Made by a program: the position numbers and the translations under genes
Assembly (NCBI RefSeq): GCF_018609725.1
Contig: NZ_JAHENT010000024.1
Coordinates: forward strand, 1 to 36,397
DNA: 36,397 bases
Direction of reading: 5' to 3'
From: Methanohalobium sp.
GTDB taxonomy: Archaea > Halobacteriota > Methanosarcinia > Methanosarcinales > Methanosarcinaceae
Shown: one piece after another, positions 18,009 to 26,382 of the stretch
How positions within the stretch are numbered: the stretch's first letter is position 1
Layout: each line of letters begins with the position of its first letter
The notes under the pieces: generated by a model
Databases searched by the model: none
Told to the model about the DNA's origin: nothing
The model's input: the letters and a program-made list of their open reading frames with translations, nothing else

Positions 18009-18208
18009 CTCTTTGATTATATTTTCTTAATTATAATGATTTATCAGGAAAAATTATATATGGATTTGATTCATAAAAGACAGATGTAGTTGTGGGGTTC
18101 TGGATAATCATTTAATATGTATCAAGTTCAGATTCCCTTTACGGCCCTTTTAAAGAAAGATATTTTCTTTCTGGTTAGTTAATACCTGTATATAGGGGGA
18201 TATAATAA

Positions 18209-18763
18209 ATGGCAAAAGTAGCTAGAGAAGTAGTTGAAAAAGCAGGAGTGGATGTCGATAAATTAGTTGATTTACTTGTTAAAAATGCAGCAGCAGAATT
18301 TACAACGTTCTACTATTATACGCTATTAAGGTTCAATTTAATAGGACTGGATGGTGAGGGTATAAAAGAGATTGCAGAGGATGCACGTATAGAGGACAGA
18401 AACCACTTTGAAGCCCTGCTTCCAAGGATTTATGAACTTGGTGGTGAAATACCAAATGACATGAAAGAGTTCCACGATATATCAGGGTGTCCACCAGCAT
18501 ATCTTCCTGAAAACCCAAATGACGTACAGGAAATACTTAAAGTGCTGGTAGAAGCTGAAAGATGTGCAGTACGTCAGTATACCCATATATGCAATATGAC
18601 AGCTGGTAAAGACCACCGAACCTATGACCTGGCACTTGCTATTCTTCACGAGGAAGTACAGCACGAGGCATGGTTTGCGGAATTCCTTGGTGAAGGTCCA
18701 TCAGGACACTTTAGACGTCCTGCAGGTAAAAACTCACCATATGTATCCAAATTCCATGAATAA
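18209..18763 (+). CDS. DpsL-type ferritin-like protein
   Basis: This 184-residue ferritin-like protein matches archaeal/anaerobe Dps-like (DpsL) proteins that oxidise iron with peroxide and store it in a 12-mer shell. Likely diiron ligands are Glu30 ([11 protein letters not shown]), [29 protein letters not shown] and [12 protein letters not shown]. The cysteine pair in [12 protein letters not shown], near the metal site, is a DpsL feature not found in ordinary Dps. Length and the C-terminal [15 protein letters not shown] tail fit the family. The leader from 18,009 is long, and the ATG has a purine-rich TAGGGGGA upstream. A hairpin terminator follows the stop. Confidence 0.92.
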   Translation: MAKVAREVVEKAGVDVDKLVDLLVKNAAAEFTTFYYYTLLRFNLIGLDGEGIKEIAEDARIEDRNHFEALLPRIYELGGEIPNDMKEFHDISGCPPAYLPENPNDVQEILKVLVEAERCAVRQYTHICNMTAGKDHRTYDLALAILHEEVQHEAWFAEFLGEGPSGHFRRPAGKNSPYVSKFHE

Positions 18764-18776
18764 TTAATATAGGGGC

Positions 18777-18803
18777 GGTCTGATGCCATCAGACCCTTTT
18801 CTT
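18777..18803 (+). terminator. Intrinsic-type terminator after dpsL
   Basis: GGTCTGATG (18777-18785) and CATCAGACC (18787-18795) form a 9-bp stem with a minimal loop, followed by CTTTTCTTT. It lies 13 nt after the dpsL stop. Confidence 0.7.
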
Positions 18804-18843
18804 TAAAAATCATTTTCCTTTATGTACGGATAACTCCATAACC

Positions 18844-18960
18844 TGACGTACTCCCACGGATAAATCCGTTGGGTTTTGTGGTCGGTGGGCATTACACCGT
18901 TGCAACTTGCGGGGCGCCAGTACTCCCGTACGATGCATCTCTGTCTGCACCGCATTGATC
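18844..18960 (-). ncRNA. Candidate TnpB guide RNA (omega/re RNA) region
   Basis: In TnpB systems the guide RNA is transcribed across the end of tnpB and the right end of the element, with its guide just outside. The corresponding region here is the tnpB tail plus the 48 nt to the right hairpin at 18853-18873. The guide would then be the minus-strand sequence just below 18844, inside the dpsL terminator region. This is inferred from family knowledge; ends are approximate. Confidence 0.4.
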
Positions 18961-19896
18961 ACCGGAGCGCATAGCTATATTGAACGCCGCGTTTGCGTCC
19001 GCATGATCAACGTGCCCACAATGAGGACACTCGAACGCATCACCGTTTCTAATACCCAGATAACCGCATCTACTGCAATCCTGCGAGGTATATTCAGGAT
19101 TTATAAATTCAATTTTGACTCCAAGCAGCCTGGCTTTGTATTCCAACATAAATTGCAGTTGATAGAACGACCAGCTGTGCAGGGAGTATTTGAACGATTT
19201 TTTACATCTCGCAGAATCCCTTATACCTTTCAGGTTCTCCATCCTGATACCACTGTTATTGGAAGCTGCGGTTTCCACTATCTTGGAACTGATTTTATGG
19301 TTCAAATCCCTGACAATCCTTGATTCTCTGTCCTTGACCTGTTTAACCTTCTTGTATTTCCCTTTGAGCTGTAGCTTCTTGCGGTTGTTTTTATATTTCA
19401 GATGTGTATGTAGTGCTTTTTTGCCCAGTTTCCAGATTTTACCAGTCTTTGGATTTGACATCACAGCTATATGTCCGGTTGTGTTCAAATCGACACCTAG
19501 ATAATTATCCGGTTCGATTTGCTCTCTTTCAGGTACGGTCACTGACACATAGACATATTTCTCACCGACTTCAATCTGGTTGATTTTTTCAAAATTATCA
19601 GGGAAATGGTATTTCAGAGTTAAATTTAAAGGTATTATTCTTATTGTTCTTTCGTTTCTTCTAAGTTCGATTTTTTGGTTAGGTATTGTCAGTTTAACAC
19701 TGGTTACCTTTTTAGCGGTTTTGTCATTAGCGTATTTCTTGAGAATCTGATTGGAAATAGCCGAATTTAATCCGATATGCTTGACATCTTTAGACGAACG
19801 GGTACGATATTTGATACCATATTCAGCTACTTGCTTAGCTTTTGCAAGCTCATCAGAGAAATCCCGATTATGTTTGATTTTATAAGTTAGTATCAA
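18892..19896 (-). CDS. tnpB: TnpB, IS605-family RNA-guided DNA endonuclease
   Basis: This 334-residue TnpB looks intact. The N terminus MILTYKIKHNRDFSDELAKA is the normal beginning for one TnpB branch. RuvC-I is LGVDLNTTGHIAV, RuvC-II is IRMENLKGIRD, the zinc ribbon is CSRCG...CPHCG, and RuvC-III is HADANAAFNIA, so all catalytic acids and zinc ligands are present. Such proteins cut DNA guided by an RNA transcribed from the element's right end, which promotes element retention. The start is a TTG at 19894-19896 with GAGG 9 nt upstream; a nearby ATG is out of frame. The sequence differs clearly from the decayed TnpB at 10108, so the two are not recent copies. Confidence 0.92.
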   Translation of the reverse strand: MILTYKIKHNRDFSDELAKAKQVAEYGIKYRTRSSKDVKHIGLNSAISNQILKKYANDKTAKKVTSVKLTIPNQKIELRRNERTIRIIPLNLTLKYHFPDNFEKINQIEVGEKYVYVSVTVPEREQIEPDNYLGVDLNTTGHIAVMSNPKTGKIWKLGKKALHTHLKYKNNRKKLQLKGKYKKVKQVKDRESRIVRDLNHKISSKIVETAASNNSGIRMENLKGIRDSARCKKSFKYSLHSWSFYQLQFMLEYKARLLGVKIEFINPEYTSQDCSRCGYLGIRNGDAFECPHCGHVDHADANAAFNIAMRSGDQCGADRDASYGSTGAPQVATV

Positions 19897-20043
19897 ATAC
19901 CATCGCCTCTGTTAAAAGATACGGGCTGATATAAAAAAAATTATGGTGAAAAATCAATGACCAACGGGGTTGTTTCATCCAACGGTTAGAAACCGTTGGC
20001 TTTCACGTACCCCTGTTGCCCCACTTTCGTAATCTATTTTAGT

Positions 20044-20127
20044 GCGGGAGGTGCGATTCGAACGCACGTACTCCTTCGAGACTGGACCCTAAATCCAGCG
20101 CCTTTGACCTGGCTCGGCAACTCCCGC
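20044..20127 (-). tRNA. tRNA-Leu (anticodon TAG)
   Basis: An 84-nt minus-strand cloverleaf with acceptor GCGGGAG/CTCCCGC, D arm TTGCCGAGCCAGGTC, and anticodon arm CTGGA-TTTAGGG-TCCAG reading TAG. The long variable arm is typical of class II leucine tRNA, and the T arm is GTGCGTTCGAATCGCAC. CCA is not encoded. It is the nearest neighbour of the intact TnpB element. Confidence 0.96.
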
Positions 20128-20189
20128 GCCTGAGGTACATATACAATGTATCCCTACATATTAACGTTACGGATTTATTTTAGTTTTAA

Positions 20190-22910
20190 TTATCCACTCA
20201 GTTGTTTTTCAATGTCGGATTTGAGTTTTTGAATTTTGGGATTGTCAGGGTCAAGTTTTAGTGCTTTATTGAATTCATCAAGGGCTGCTTGATATTTTCC
20301 GAGATTGATAAGATTGATACCATTTAATTTTCTAAGATTTGCCGTGTTATAACCCATTTCCAGAACTTTATTAATACATTCTGAAGATTGTTCATACATT
20401 CTTAAATGGAAACAGGCTTTCGCCTTATCATAGAGGGCATTGGCGTTATCTGGCTCGAGTTGTAAAGCATTGTCAAAGCATTCACAAGCATTTTTGTGTT
20501 TTTTCTCTTTTCCAAAAACCCTACCCTTCTTAATCCATTCAGCTGAAGATATTAATTTACTGTTGCCGAATTTATCCAGAGGTTTTGTTCCAGATTTTGA
20601 TTTTTTGGGTGGAGTGTATCTGGGTTTTGCAAGCATTTCACGAAGAATCATTATAGCTGCATGTTTATCAAGGGGGCTGTTATTGTTACCACATTTTGGA
20701 GACTGGATACAGCTTGGACATCCATCGTTACAAGGGCAATTCTCGATAGCATTTAAGGTAACATCCAGCATCTCAATGAGCTTATGGTATCCGTTTTCGG
20801 CATAACCCACTCCTCCATTATGCCCGTCATAAATGAATATACCACTTTTACCTCCGATATCAGAATGGTTGGATTTTGAAAGACCTCCAACATCATTCCT
20901 GTCCGCCAGAAGGTGAATAGGATACATTGCAATCATACCGTGCTCTACAGCATGAATACCCCCGTCAAAATCAAGGTCGCAATTGTTTACAAGTTCTTTA
21001 AACTTTTCAGGCAATTCCATCCATAAAGATTCGGTTTCAAGGGTTGTCTTTGGCATGTCAAGTGAATATTCTCCCAGTTCTTCTTCACTATACTGCTGGA
21101 ACTTTTTGTACCCAGTCACCTGTTCTTCTACTTCAACACTGCCGTATCCGATTGTTATATCATTTGATGTACTAAGAGAGCTGTTTTCATAAACTTCTTT
21201 TACAGATATTTCTGAATCAATTAATGGTTTGGTATAGTAGTCAGCTCGGGTTTCCTGAACATAAATTTCACCATTTTCATGATTCATTTCAGTGACAATG
21301 TACGGAGTTCCTTGGCTCAAATATATTGACTCTTCAAAAGCTTCCCTGAATGCCTGTGAACTTTGTATATCTTTTTCAAGGGTTTTTCTTTTATTACCAC
21401 TGGTCAGTACTATAGTATATCCATGCTTGCTTATATTACGGATGGAGACATCCATATGAGGCTGGGGAATTAGTGATGATTTTGGTTCTTTTTCTGTAAT
21501 CATTTTCTGGTTTTCAAGTGACTGCACAATACTGTGGAATTCAGATCCAAAATACATTTCTTCTTTTTCTCTTAGTGGTATTTCTTTAGCAGCACAAAGG
21601 ATATGACCTTCCTGTATATACGGATTTGATACATTAATAACAGCTTTTTCAATGTTTTTCCTGAAAAATTTACCAGGATTCCTCATGTAATACTGGTCAA
21701 GAGCATCAGGTCCTGCTACCATGAAAACCGCACTTTCATTATCTCCACGACCGGCTCTTCCTGCCTGCTGTTTAGTATTCATCACTGTCCCTGGATAACC
21801 ATCAAGGACACATACATCAAGTCCGCCGATGTCAATACCAAGCTCAAGCGCATTGGTTGAGATTACACCTCTAAGTGTACCCTCAGACAATTGTTTTTCA
21901 ATATTTTCTCTGTCATCTTTGTGATATCCTCCTCTGTATGAACATACTTTTTCAGAAGAACCACGGGTTTCAAGTTCTTTTTTAGCAGATAACGCCATTC
22001 TTTCAGCTTTTTGTCTTGACCTTGTAAAAATTATAGATTGATAACCGTCCTGTACAAATGTTGAAAACAGCCTTACAGATTCATAGAAACTGGCTTTTCT
22101 GACATTGAAACCTTTCTTATTTATAAAAAGAGGAGGATTCCAGAAAACAAATTTCTGCGGACCGTTACTTGATCCATCACTATCAATAACGGTGACATCC
22201 TTTCCGGTAAGACTTGATGTATGTTCTTCAGGGTTTCCTATTGTTGCTGTACAGCAGATGTATTGTGGATTTGAACCGTAGTAGTTGCATACACGGTCCA
22301 GTCTTCTGAGAAGGTTTGCCATATTACTGCCAAGAACTCCCCTGTAATAATGGCTCTCATCAAGGACAATGTATTTCAGGTTGGAAAGAACTCTAAACCA
22401 TTGATGCTTCCACTGAAGCAGGCTCATATGAAGCATTTCAGGGTTAGTAAAAATGATACGCGAGTTATTTTTTGCAGATTTTTTCTCTTCATCAGGTATT
22501 GAACCTATGAACCTGCTTATATCTATATCAAGTCCAGTTTCATTCCTGAAATTCTGGAATTTTTTTACCTGGTCATTAACAAGAGCATTCAAAGGTGAGA
22601 CATATATTGCAGTCGCATCATTGTTATCCATAAGGTATTCAAAAACAGGTATCAGATAAGAAAGTGTTTTTCCACTTGCGGTACCTGTCGAAAGTACTAT
22701 ATTTTTTCCTTCTCTTATATTCTCGATTGCCTCAACCTGATGTTTATACAGGTTATTTATTCCTGCTTTATCCAATCCATAATTTATCAGTGGTTTCAGT
22801 TTAATGGTTTTATACTCTGGCTTTTTTGCAGGTATATCTTCAATATGTACAATCTGGTTCTGATATCCTCTGGATGACTTTATTTTATCAATCTGGTGTA
22901 TAATGCTCAT
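20190..22910 (-). CDS. MrfA/Hrq1-type DEAD-box helicase with C-terminal TPRs
   Basis: This 906-residue SF2 helicase has Walker A STGTASGKT near residue 75, DESH at about 184, the CTATIGNP motif III near 220, and a second RecA domain with TNALELGIDIGGLD and QQAGRAGRG. After it come a MrfA/Hrq1-like region and the DUF1998 zinc domain, whose cysteine cluster is CPCNDGCPSCIQSPKCGN. Bacterial and yeast relatives act in DNA-damage (crosslink) repair and move 3'-5'. The last 115 residues are three TPR units (for example ACECFDNALQLEPDNANALY), a protein-binding addition. The ATG overlaps the stop of the multi-PAS kinase gene by 4 nt, so it is translated from the same mRNA. Confidence 0.92.
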   Translation of the reverse strand: MSIIHQIDKIKSSRGYQNQIVHIEDIPAKKPEYKTIKLKPLINYGLDKAGINNLYKHQVEAIENIREGKNIVLSTGTASGKTLSYLIPVFEYLMDNNDATAIYVSPLNALVNDQVKKFQNFRNETGLDIDISRFIGSIPDEEKKSAKNNSRIIFTNPEMLHMSLLQWKHQWFRVLSNLKYIVLDESHYYRGVLGSNMANLLRRLDRVCNYYGSNPQYICCTATIGNPEEHTSSLTGKDVTVIDSDGSSNGPQKFVFWNPPLFINKKGFNVRKASFYESVRLFSTFVQDGYQSIIFTRSRQKAERMALSAKKELETRGSSEKVCSYRGGYHKDDRENIEKQLSEGTLRGVISTNALELGIDIGGLDVCVLDGYPGTVMNTKQQAGRAGRGDNESAVFMVAGPDALDQYYMRNPGKFFRKNIEKAVINVSNPYIQEGHILCAAKEIPLREKEEMYFGSEFHSIVQSLENQKMITEKEPKSSLIPQPHMDVSIRNISKHGYTIVLTSGNKRKTLEKDIQSSQAFREAFEESIYLSQGTPYIVTEMNHENGEIYVQETRADYYTKPLIDSEISVKEVYENSSLSTSNDITIGYGSVEVEEQVTGYKKFQQYSEEELGEYSLDMPKTTLETESLWMELPEKFKELVNNCDLDFDGGIHAVEHGMIAMYPIHLLADRNDVGGLSKSNHSDIGGKSGIFIYDGHNGGVGYAENGYHKLIEMLDVTLNAIENCPCNDGCPSCIQSPKCGNNNSPLDKHAAIMILREMLAKPRYTPPKKSKSGTKPLDKFGNSKLISSAEWIKKGRVFGKEKKHKNACECFDNALQLEPDNANALYDKAKACFHLRMYEQSSECINKVLEMGYNTANLRKLNGINLINLGKYQAALDEFNKALKLDPDNPKIQKLKSDIEKQLSG

Positions 22911-25900
22911 TTCAAAAATCCACTATTAACTGAATTTCTTTTTGTATTAACATTGTATATCGCAGGTAGTTTAATATGAACATCAGTACCTGCATTTTCC
23001 TCACTATCCACCCAGATGTATCCGCCATGGGTTTCAATTGTTTTGTTGCACAGATACATCCCGAGGCCTGTTCCTTCATATCTGCGGGTCATTGAACCAT
23101 CAAGTTGATAAAACAGTTTGAAGATATCGGGAATAGATTCTTTTTTGATTCCAATACCGTTATCTTTTACAATTAAATGAACAAAATTATCTGGACTCCT
23201 GCCATTATCTCCAAAAGCATGTATCTGTATCTTCCCACCTGATAAGGTGAATTTGCGGGCATTATCAATAAGATGAACCAGAACCTGCATCAGATAATCT
23301 TTATCTCCGCTAACATATGGAAGATTACCATCTACGTATTTTTCAATTGTAATTTTCTTTTCTTTAATCTGCAGACTTAGGTTTGAAATTACACCATCAA
23401 TTAGTTTTTCTACATCAACAGGCTTGAATTTATATTGGATTTTTTCTGTCTGTAATTTGTTTACATAAAGCAATGATTCTATTAACCACTTGAGTCTATT
23501 GCAGCTTTTTACAATACTATCCATCCCTTCTTTTTGCTTTTCATTAAGGGCTCCCATTTTTTCATTGTATATCAGTTCACTGAAACCTTTAATAGATGTG
23601 ATTGGAGTTCTTAATTCATGGCTCAAATTGGATATGAACTCATCCTTCATCCTGTCCAATTCTCTGAGCTCTTCGTTTGTTTTTGACAGTTTTTCAGAAT
23701 AAATTCTTAGCGTTTCTTCTGCTTTTTTGCGTTCTGTGATATCCAGAAGTGTAGCTATAGCGATTTTTCTTTCAGGTATAGAATTTACTGCCATACTGAT
23801 GTATTTCTGGTTGTTATTTCTGTCTATAAACCTGAATTCGTATTTTCTGGGTACTGATGTGGGATTGGTTAACAGTTTATAGTAATTATCCTTAAGATAC
23901 GGTAAATCCTCTTCAACTATAAAATCAGTCCAGTTTTTCCTTTTTTCAATTTCTTCTTTGGAGTATCCAGATAATTTTTCGAATTCCCTGTTAACAAGCA
24001 AAAACGTTGAATTTTCGTCTGCAATAGCAGTAGCAGACCCAGTTGTTTCAAAAATAGTTCTGTAGCGTTTCTCACTTTCTTTTAACGCAACTTCAGTCTT
24101 TTTGCGTTCCGTAATGTTTCGAGTGCCAAATATTGCCTTGACATCATTTTCATCTTCATCGTAGACTACATTGCCGACAGTTTCCAGCCACAGATAGTAA
24201 CCGTCAGAATGCTGGTACCGATGTTCTACAGTTGCAGATTTCTGGTTATTTATACATTTATAAAAAAGATGCTTCAACTTGTTCTGGTCTTCTGGATGAA
24301 CATAATCAAATACATTTTTACCTACTAGGTACTGCGGTTTGTATCCAAGGACATATTCATGTGATGGGCTTGCATATTCAAACACTCCATTTTCATCTGT
24401 CTGGCTGACAAGATCAAGCATGTTGTTGGTAATCCTTCGATATAATTTTTCATTTTCCTTTAACGCTTTTTCCATCTTCTTTCTGTCTGTGATGTCCCTT
24501 GCAATGCTTAATATTGCGGCTTTACCTTCATACTCTACCAGACTGGAATTTATAGCCACAGGTATTTTTCTACCGGTTTTTGCTACATGTACCGCTTCAA
24601 ATGCAAAATGGCCATTATAAAGAATGCTATTGATGCGAGTTTTAATTTTTGTTTTGCTTGTCTCATCATCAATACCTTTGGGTCCCATGGCAAGCAATTC
24701 TTCTCTGGAATATCCAAGTCTTTGAACTGCGACATCGTTTACATCCAGAAAATTCCCTTCAAGGTCATGAACAAAGGCAGCATCGTTCATACCATTGAAA
24801 ATATCCTGATATTGTTTTAAAGACTGCTGCATCTTGTTATAAGCTTTTATTTTCTCGTCTTCAATTTCCAGATTGTACAAAGCATACGACAAATCATTTG
24901 AAAGCTCTTCAAATAATTCCAATTCATCTTTATCTTTCCCGTATTCAGACGGAACAGTGACAGAAAGAATTCCATAAGTTCTGTTATTGTATTCCAGTTT
25001 TCTGGTCAAACTGTTACCTTTATGCACATCAGGAAGCGGACAATTGACACAGGGAGAAACTAGATCTTTTACTACTATAGTATCAGATTGGTTCAGTGAT
25101 TTTTGTACACAATCAATCAATCCACCGTTTTTAAGCTTATCTTTTATAAAAGCAAATTCATTACCCATTCCAGCCTGTACAACATTGTTGAATTCACTGT
25201 TTTCATCCATTAGTGCTATCCATGCATTGTGATAACCTCGGGTTTCAACCAGTGATTCACAAGCTTTTTGTATTAACTGAGAGCGGTCATTTTCATGGGT
25301 TATGAGCTGGTTTACATTCCGTATTGCTCTTAATACTTGGTTCAGATATTTTTGTTTCTTCTCTGCCTGTTTTCGTTCTGTAATATCTATACCTGAACTA
25401 AGAGTACCTGTAATGTTTCCATTTTCATCCTTTAGAACGGTATTGTGCCATGATATAACCCTCTCTTCACCTGTACCGGTCAAAACTGGATTTTCAAAGC
25501 GTTGTGTTGTTTGAATATCCCCTTCTAACAATTTTCCTGAAACATATTTTATATCGTTTTTATACCTTTCAGGTATAAAATCAAATATGTTACTTCCTAC
25601 AATTTCGTTTTTGTTATAACCAAGGATTTCGCAACCCTTGTTGTTGATAAGAGTAATGTTTTGATTACAGTCAAGTACCAGTATAATGGTACCAGAAACA
25701 TCAAGGTATTTTTTCATCAGGTCTTTTTCCTGTTTTAGTTCGCGCGTTCTCTCTACTACGCGTTTTTCCATTTCTTTGTGAGAACTTTCAAGCTCTTTTT
25801 CCATTTGTTTTTCTGTGGTGATGTCCCGAAGGTGTTCTATAACCTGTGTTAATTTGCCGTTTTCATCCAGAACAGGGTAGGCTCTTACATCAATCCACAC

Positions 25901-26242
25901 CCCCATACTGTCGAAGTATTTTTGAACCTGTGACGGTTTTTTAGTTTTGTAAACGTTTTTGGTTGCACAAATATCACATGGTGATTGCCTTCCAATAATC
26001 TCAAAACATTTTTTACCCTTTACCTCTTCAGGTGAAACGTTCAGGAACTTATATCCTGCTTTATTATAACAGATTACTTCATGGTCTGTATTCTGGATTC
26101 CAATGACATCAGGTATTGCGTCAAAAATAGTATCAAAAGGAATGGATGATTCAGAATCAGGAGATTTGAGTTGTTTTACCTGATCACGTAACGTTTCCAG
26201 TTCCCATATTAGCTGTTTTTTGGTTTTGTTTTCATCCTGCAT
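22907..26242 (-). CDS. Multi-PAS/GAF sensor histidine kinase
   Basis: This 1111-residue soluble kinase has no membrane helix. Order: N-terminal coiled coil (5-27), PAS1 (about 35-145, with CDIC at 89-92), coiled coil, PAS2 (177-290), GAF (310-455, with CVNC at 398-401), PAS3 (475-590), PAS4 (598-715), PAS5 (722-842), HisKA (865-930) with phosphoacceptor His875 in SHELRTP, and HATPase (975-1092) with N box Asn994, DNGIGI and GTGLGMYL. PAC ends such as ITERK recur after PAS domains. The paired cysteines in PAS1 and GAF could bind metal or sense redox state, but this is inference. No receiver domain is fused, and the nearest response regulator (28759) is on the other strand. The helicase gene overlaps its end by 4 nt. 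Confidence 0.95.
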   Translation of the reverse strand: MQDENKTKKQLIWELETLRDQVKQLKSPDSESSIPFDTIFDAIPDVIGIQNTDHEVICYNKAGYKFLNVSPEEVKGKKCFEIIGRQSPCDICATKNVYKTKKPSQVQKYFDSMGVWIDVRAYPVLDENGKLTQVIEHLRDITTEKQMEKELESSHKEMEKRVVERTRELKQEKDLMKKYLDVSGTIILVLDCNQNITLINNKGCEILGYNKNEIVGSNIFDFIPERYKNDIKYVSGKLLEGDIQTTQRFENPVLTGTGEERVISWHNTVLKDENGNITGTLSSGIDITERKQAEKKQKYLNQVLRAIRNVNQLITHENDRSQLIQKACESLVETRGYHNAWIALMDENSEFNNVVQAGMGNEFAFIKDKLKNGGLIDCVQKSLNQSDTIVVKDLVSPCVNCPLPDVHKGNSLTRKLEYNNRTYGILSVTVPSEYGKDKDELELFEELSNDLSYALYNLEIEDEKIKAYNKMQQSLKQYQDIFNGMNDAAFVHDLEGNFLDVNDVAVQRLGYSREELLAMGPKGIDDETSKTKIKTRINSILYNGHFAFEAVHVAKTGRKIPVAINSSLVEYEGKAAILSIARDITDRKKMEKALKENEKLYRRITNNMLDLVSQTDENGVFEYASPSHEYVLGYKPQYLVGKNVFDYVHPEDQNKLKHLFYKCINNQKSATVEHRYQHSDGYYLWLETVGNVVYDEDENDVKAIFGTRNITERKKTEVALKESEKRYRTIFETTGSATAIADENSTFLLVNREFEKLSGYSKEEIEKRKNWTDFIVEEDLPYLKDNYYKLLTNPTSVPRKYEFRFIDRNNNQKYISMAVNSIPERKIAIATLLDITERKKAEETLRIYSEKLSKTNEELRELDRMKDEFISNLSHELRTPITSIKGFSELIYNEKMGALNEKQKEGMDSIVKSCNRLKWLIESLLYVNKLQTEKIQYKFKPVDVEKLIDGVISNLSLQIKEKKITIEKYVDGNLPYVSGDKDYLMQVLVHLIDNARKFTLSGGKIQIHAFGDNGRSPDNFVHLIVKDNGIGIKKESIPDIFKLFYQLDGSMTRRYEGTGLGMYLCNKTIETHGGYIWVDSEENAGTDVHIKLPAIYNVNTKRNSVNSGFLK

Positions 26243-26328
26243 ATTCTTTTACCGGTATATAGGTAGTTTTGAGTGGGTTAGTTATTATCAGTGTTAATAA
26301 CCAATACACATAACAAATTACAGCAAAA

Positions 26329-26370
26329 ATTACTGAATATAGTAATTATGGATAATGATTTATATTAATA
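26329..26370 (-). promoter_or_regulatory. Predicted promoter of the kinase-helicase operon with palindrome at the start site
   Basis: A TATA-like AAATATTAATATAAAT lies on the minus strand at about 26354-26370. About 25 nt downstream, where transcription should begin, is the perfect palindrome ATTACT-N6-AGTAAT (26329-26346). A dyad over the start site is a typical repressor location. The leader to the kinase ATG would be about 90 nt. Positional inference only. Confidence 0.4.
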
Positions 26371-26382
26371 TTTATGCTTTTT

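Larger units (their letters stand above)
18844..20005 (-). mobile_element. IS200/IS605-group element with intact tnpB (no tnpA)
   Basis: This minus-strand element carries one intact tnpB. Its right-end hairpin is at 18853-18873 (CCCACGGA-TAAA-TCCGTTGGG on the plus strand), after which the minus strand reads TACGTCAGG. I place the end at the TCA (18844-18846), as expected for this group. A left-end hairpin CCAACGGTT-AGA-AACCGTTGG is at 19979-19999. No TnpA is present. It sits between the dpsL terminator and tRNA-Leu without disturbing either. The left boundary is approximate. Confidence 0.75.

Noticed and set aside
18853-18873. Hairpin as the dpsL terminator
   Set aside because: A better terminator with T run lies directly after dpsL at 18777-18803; this hairpin belongs to the TnpB element end.
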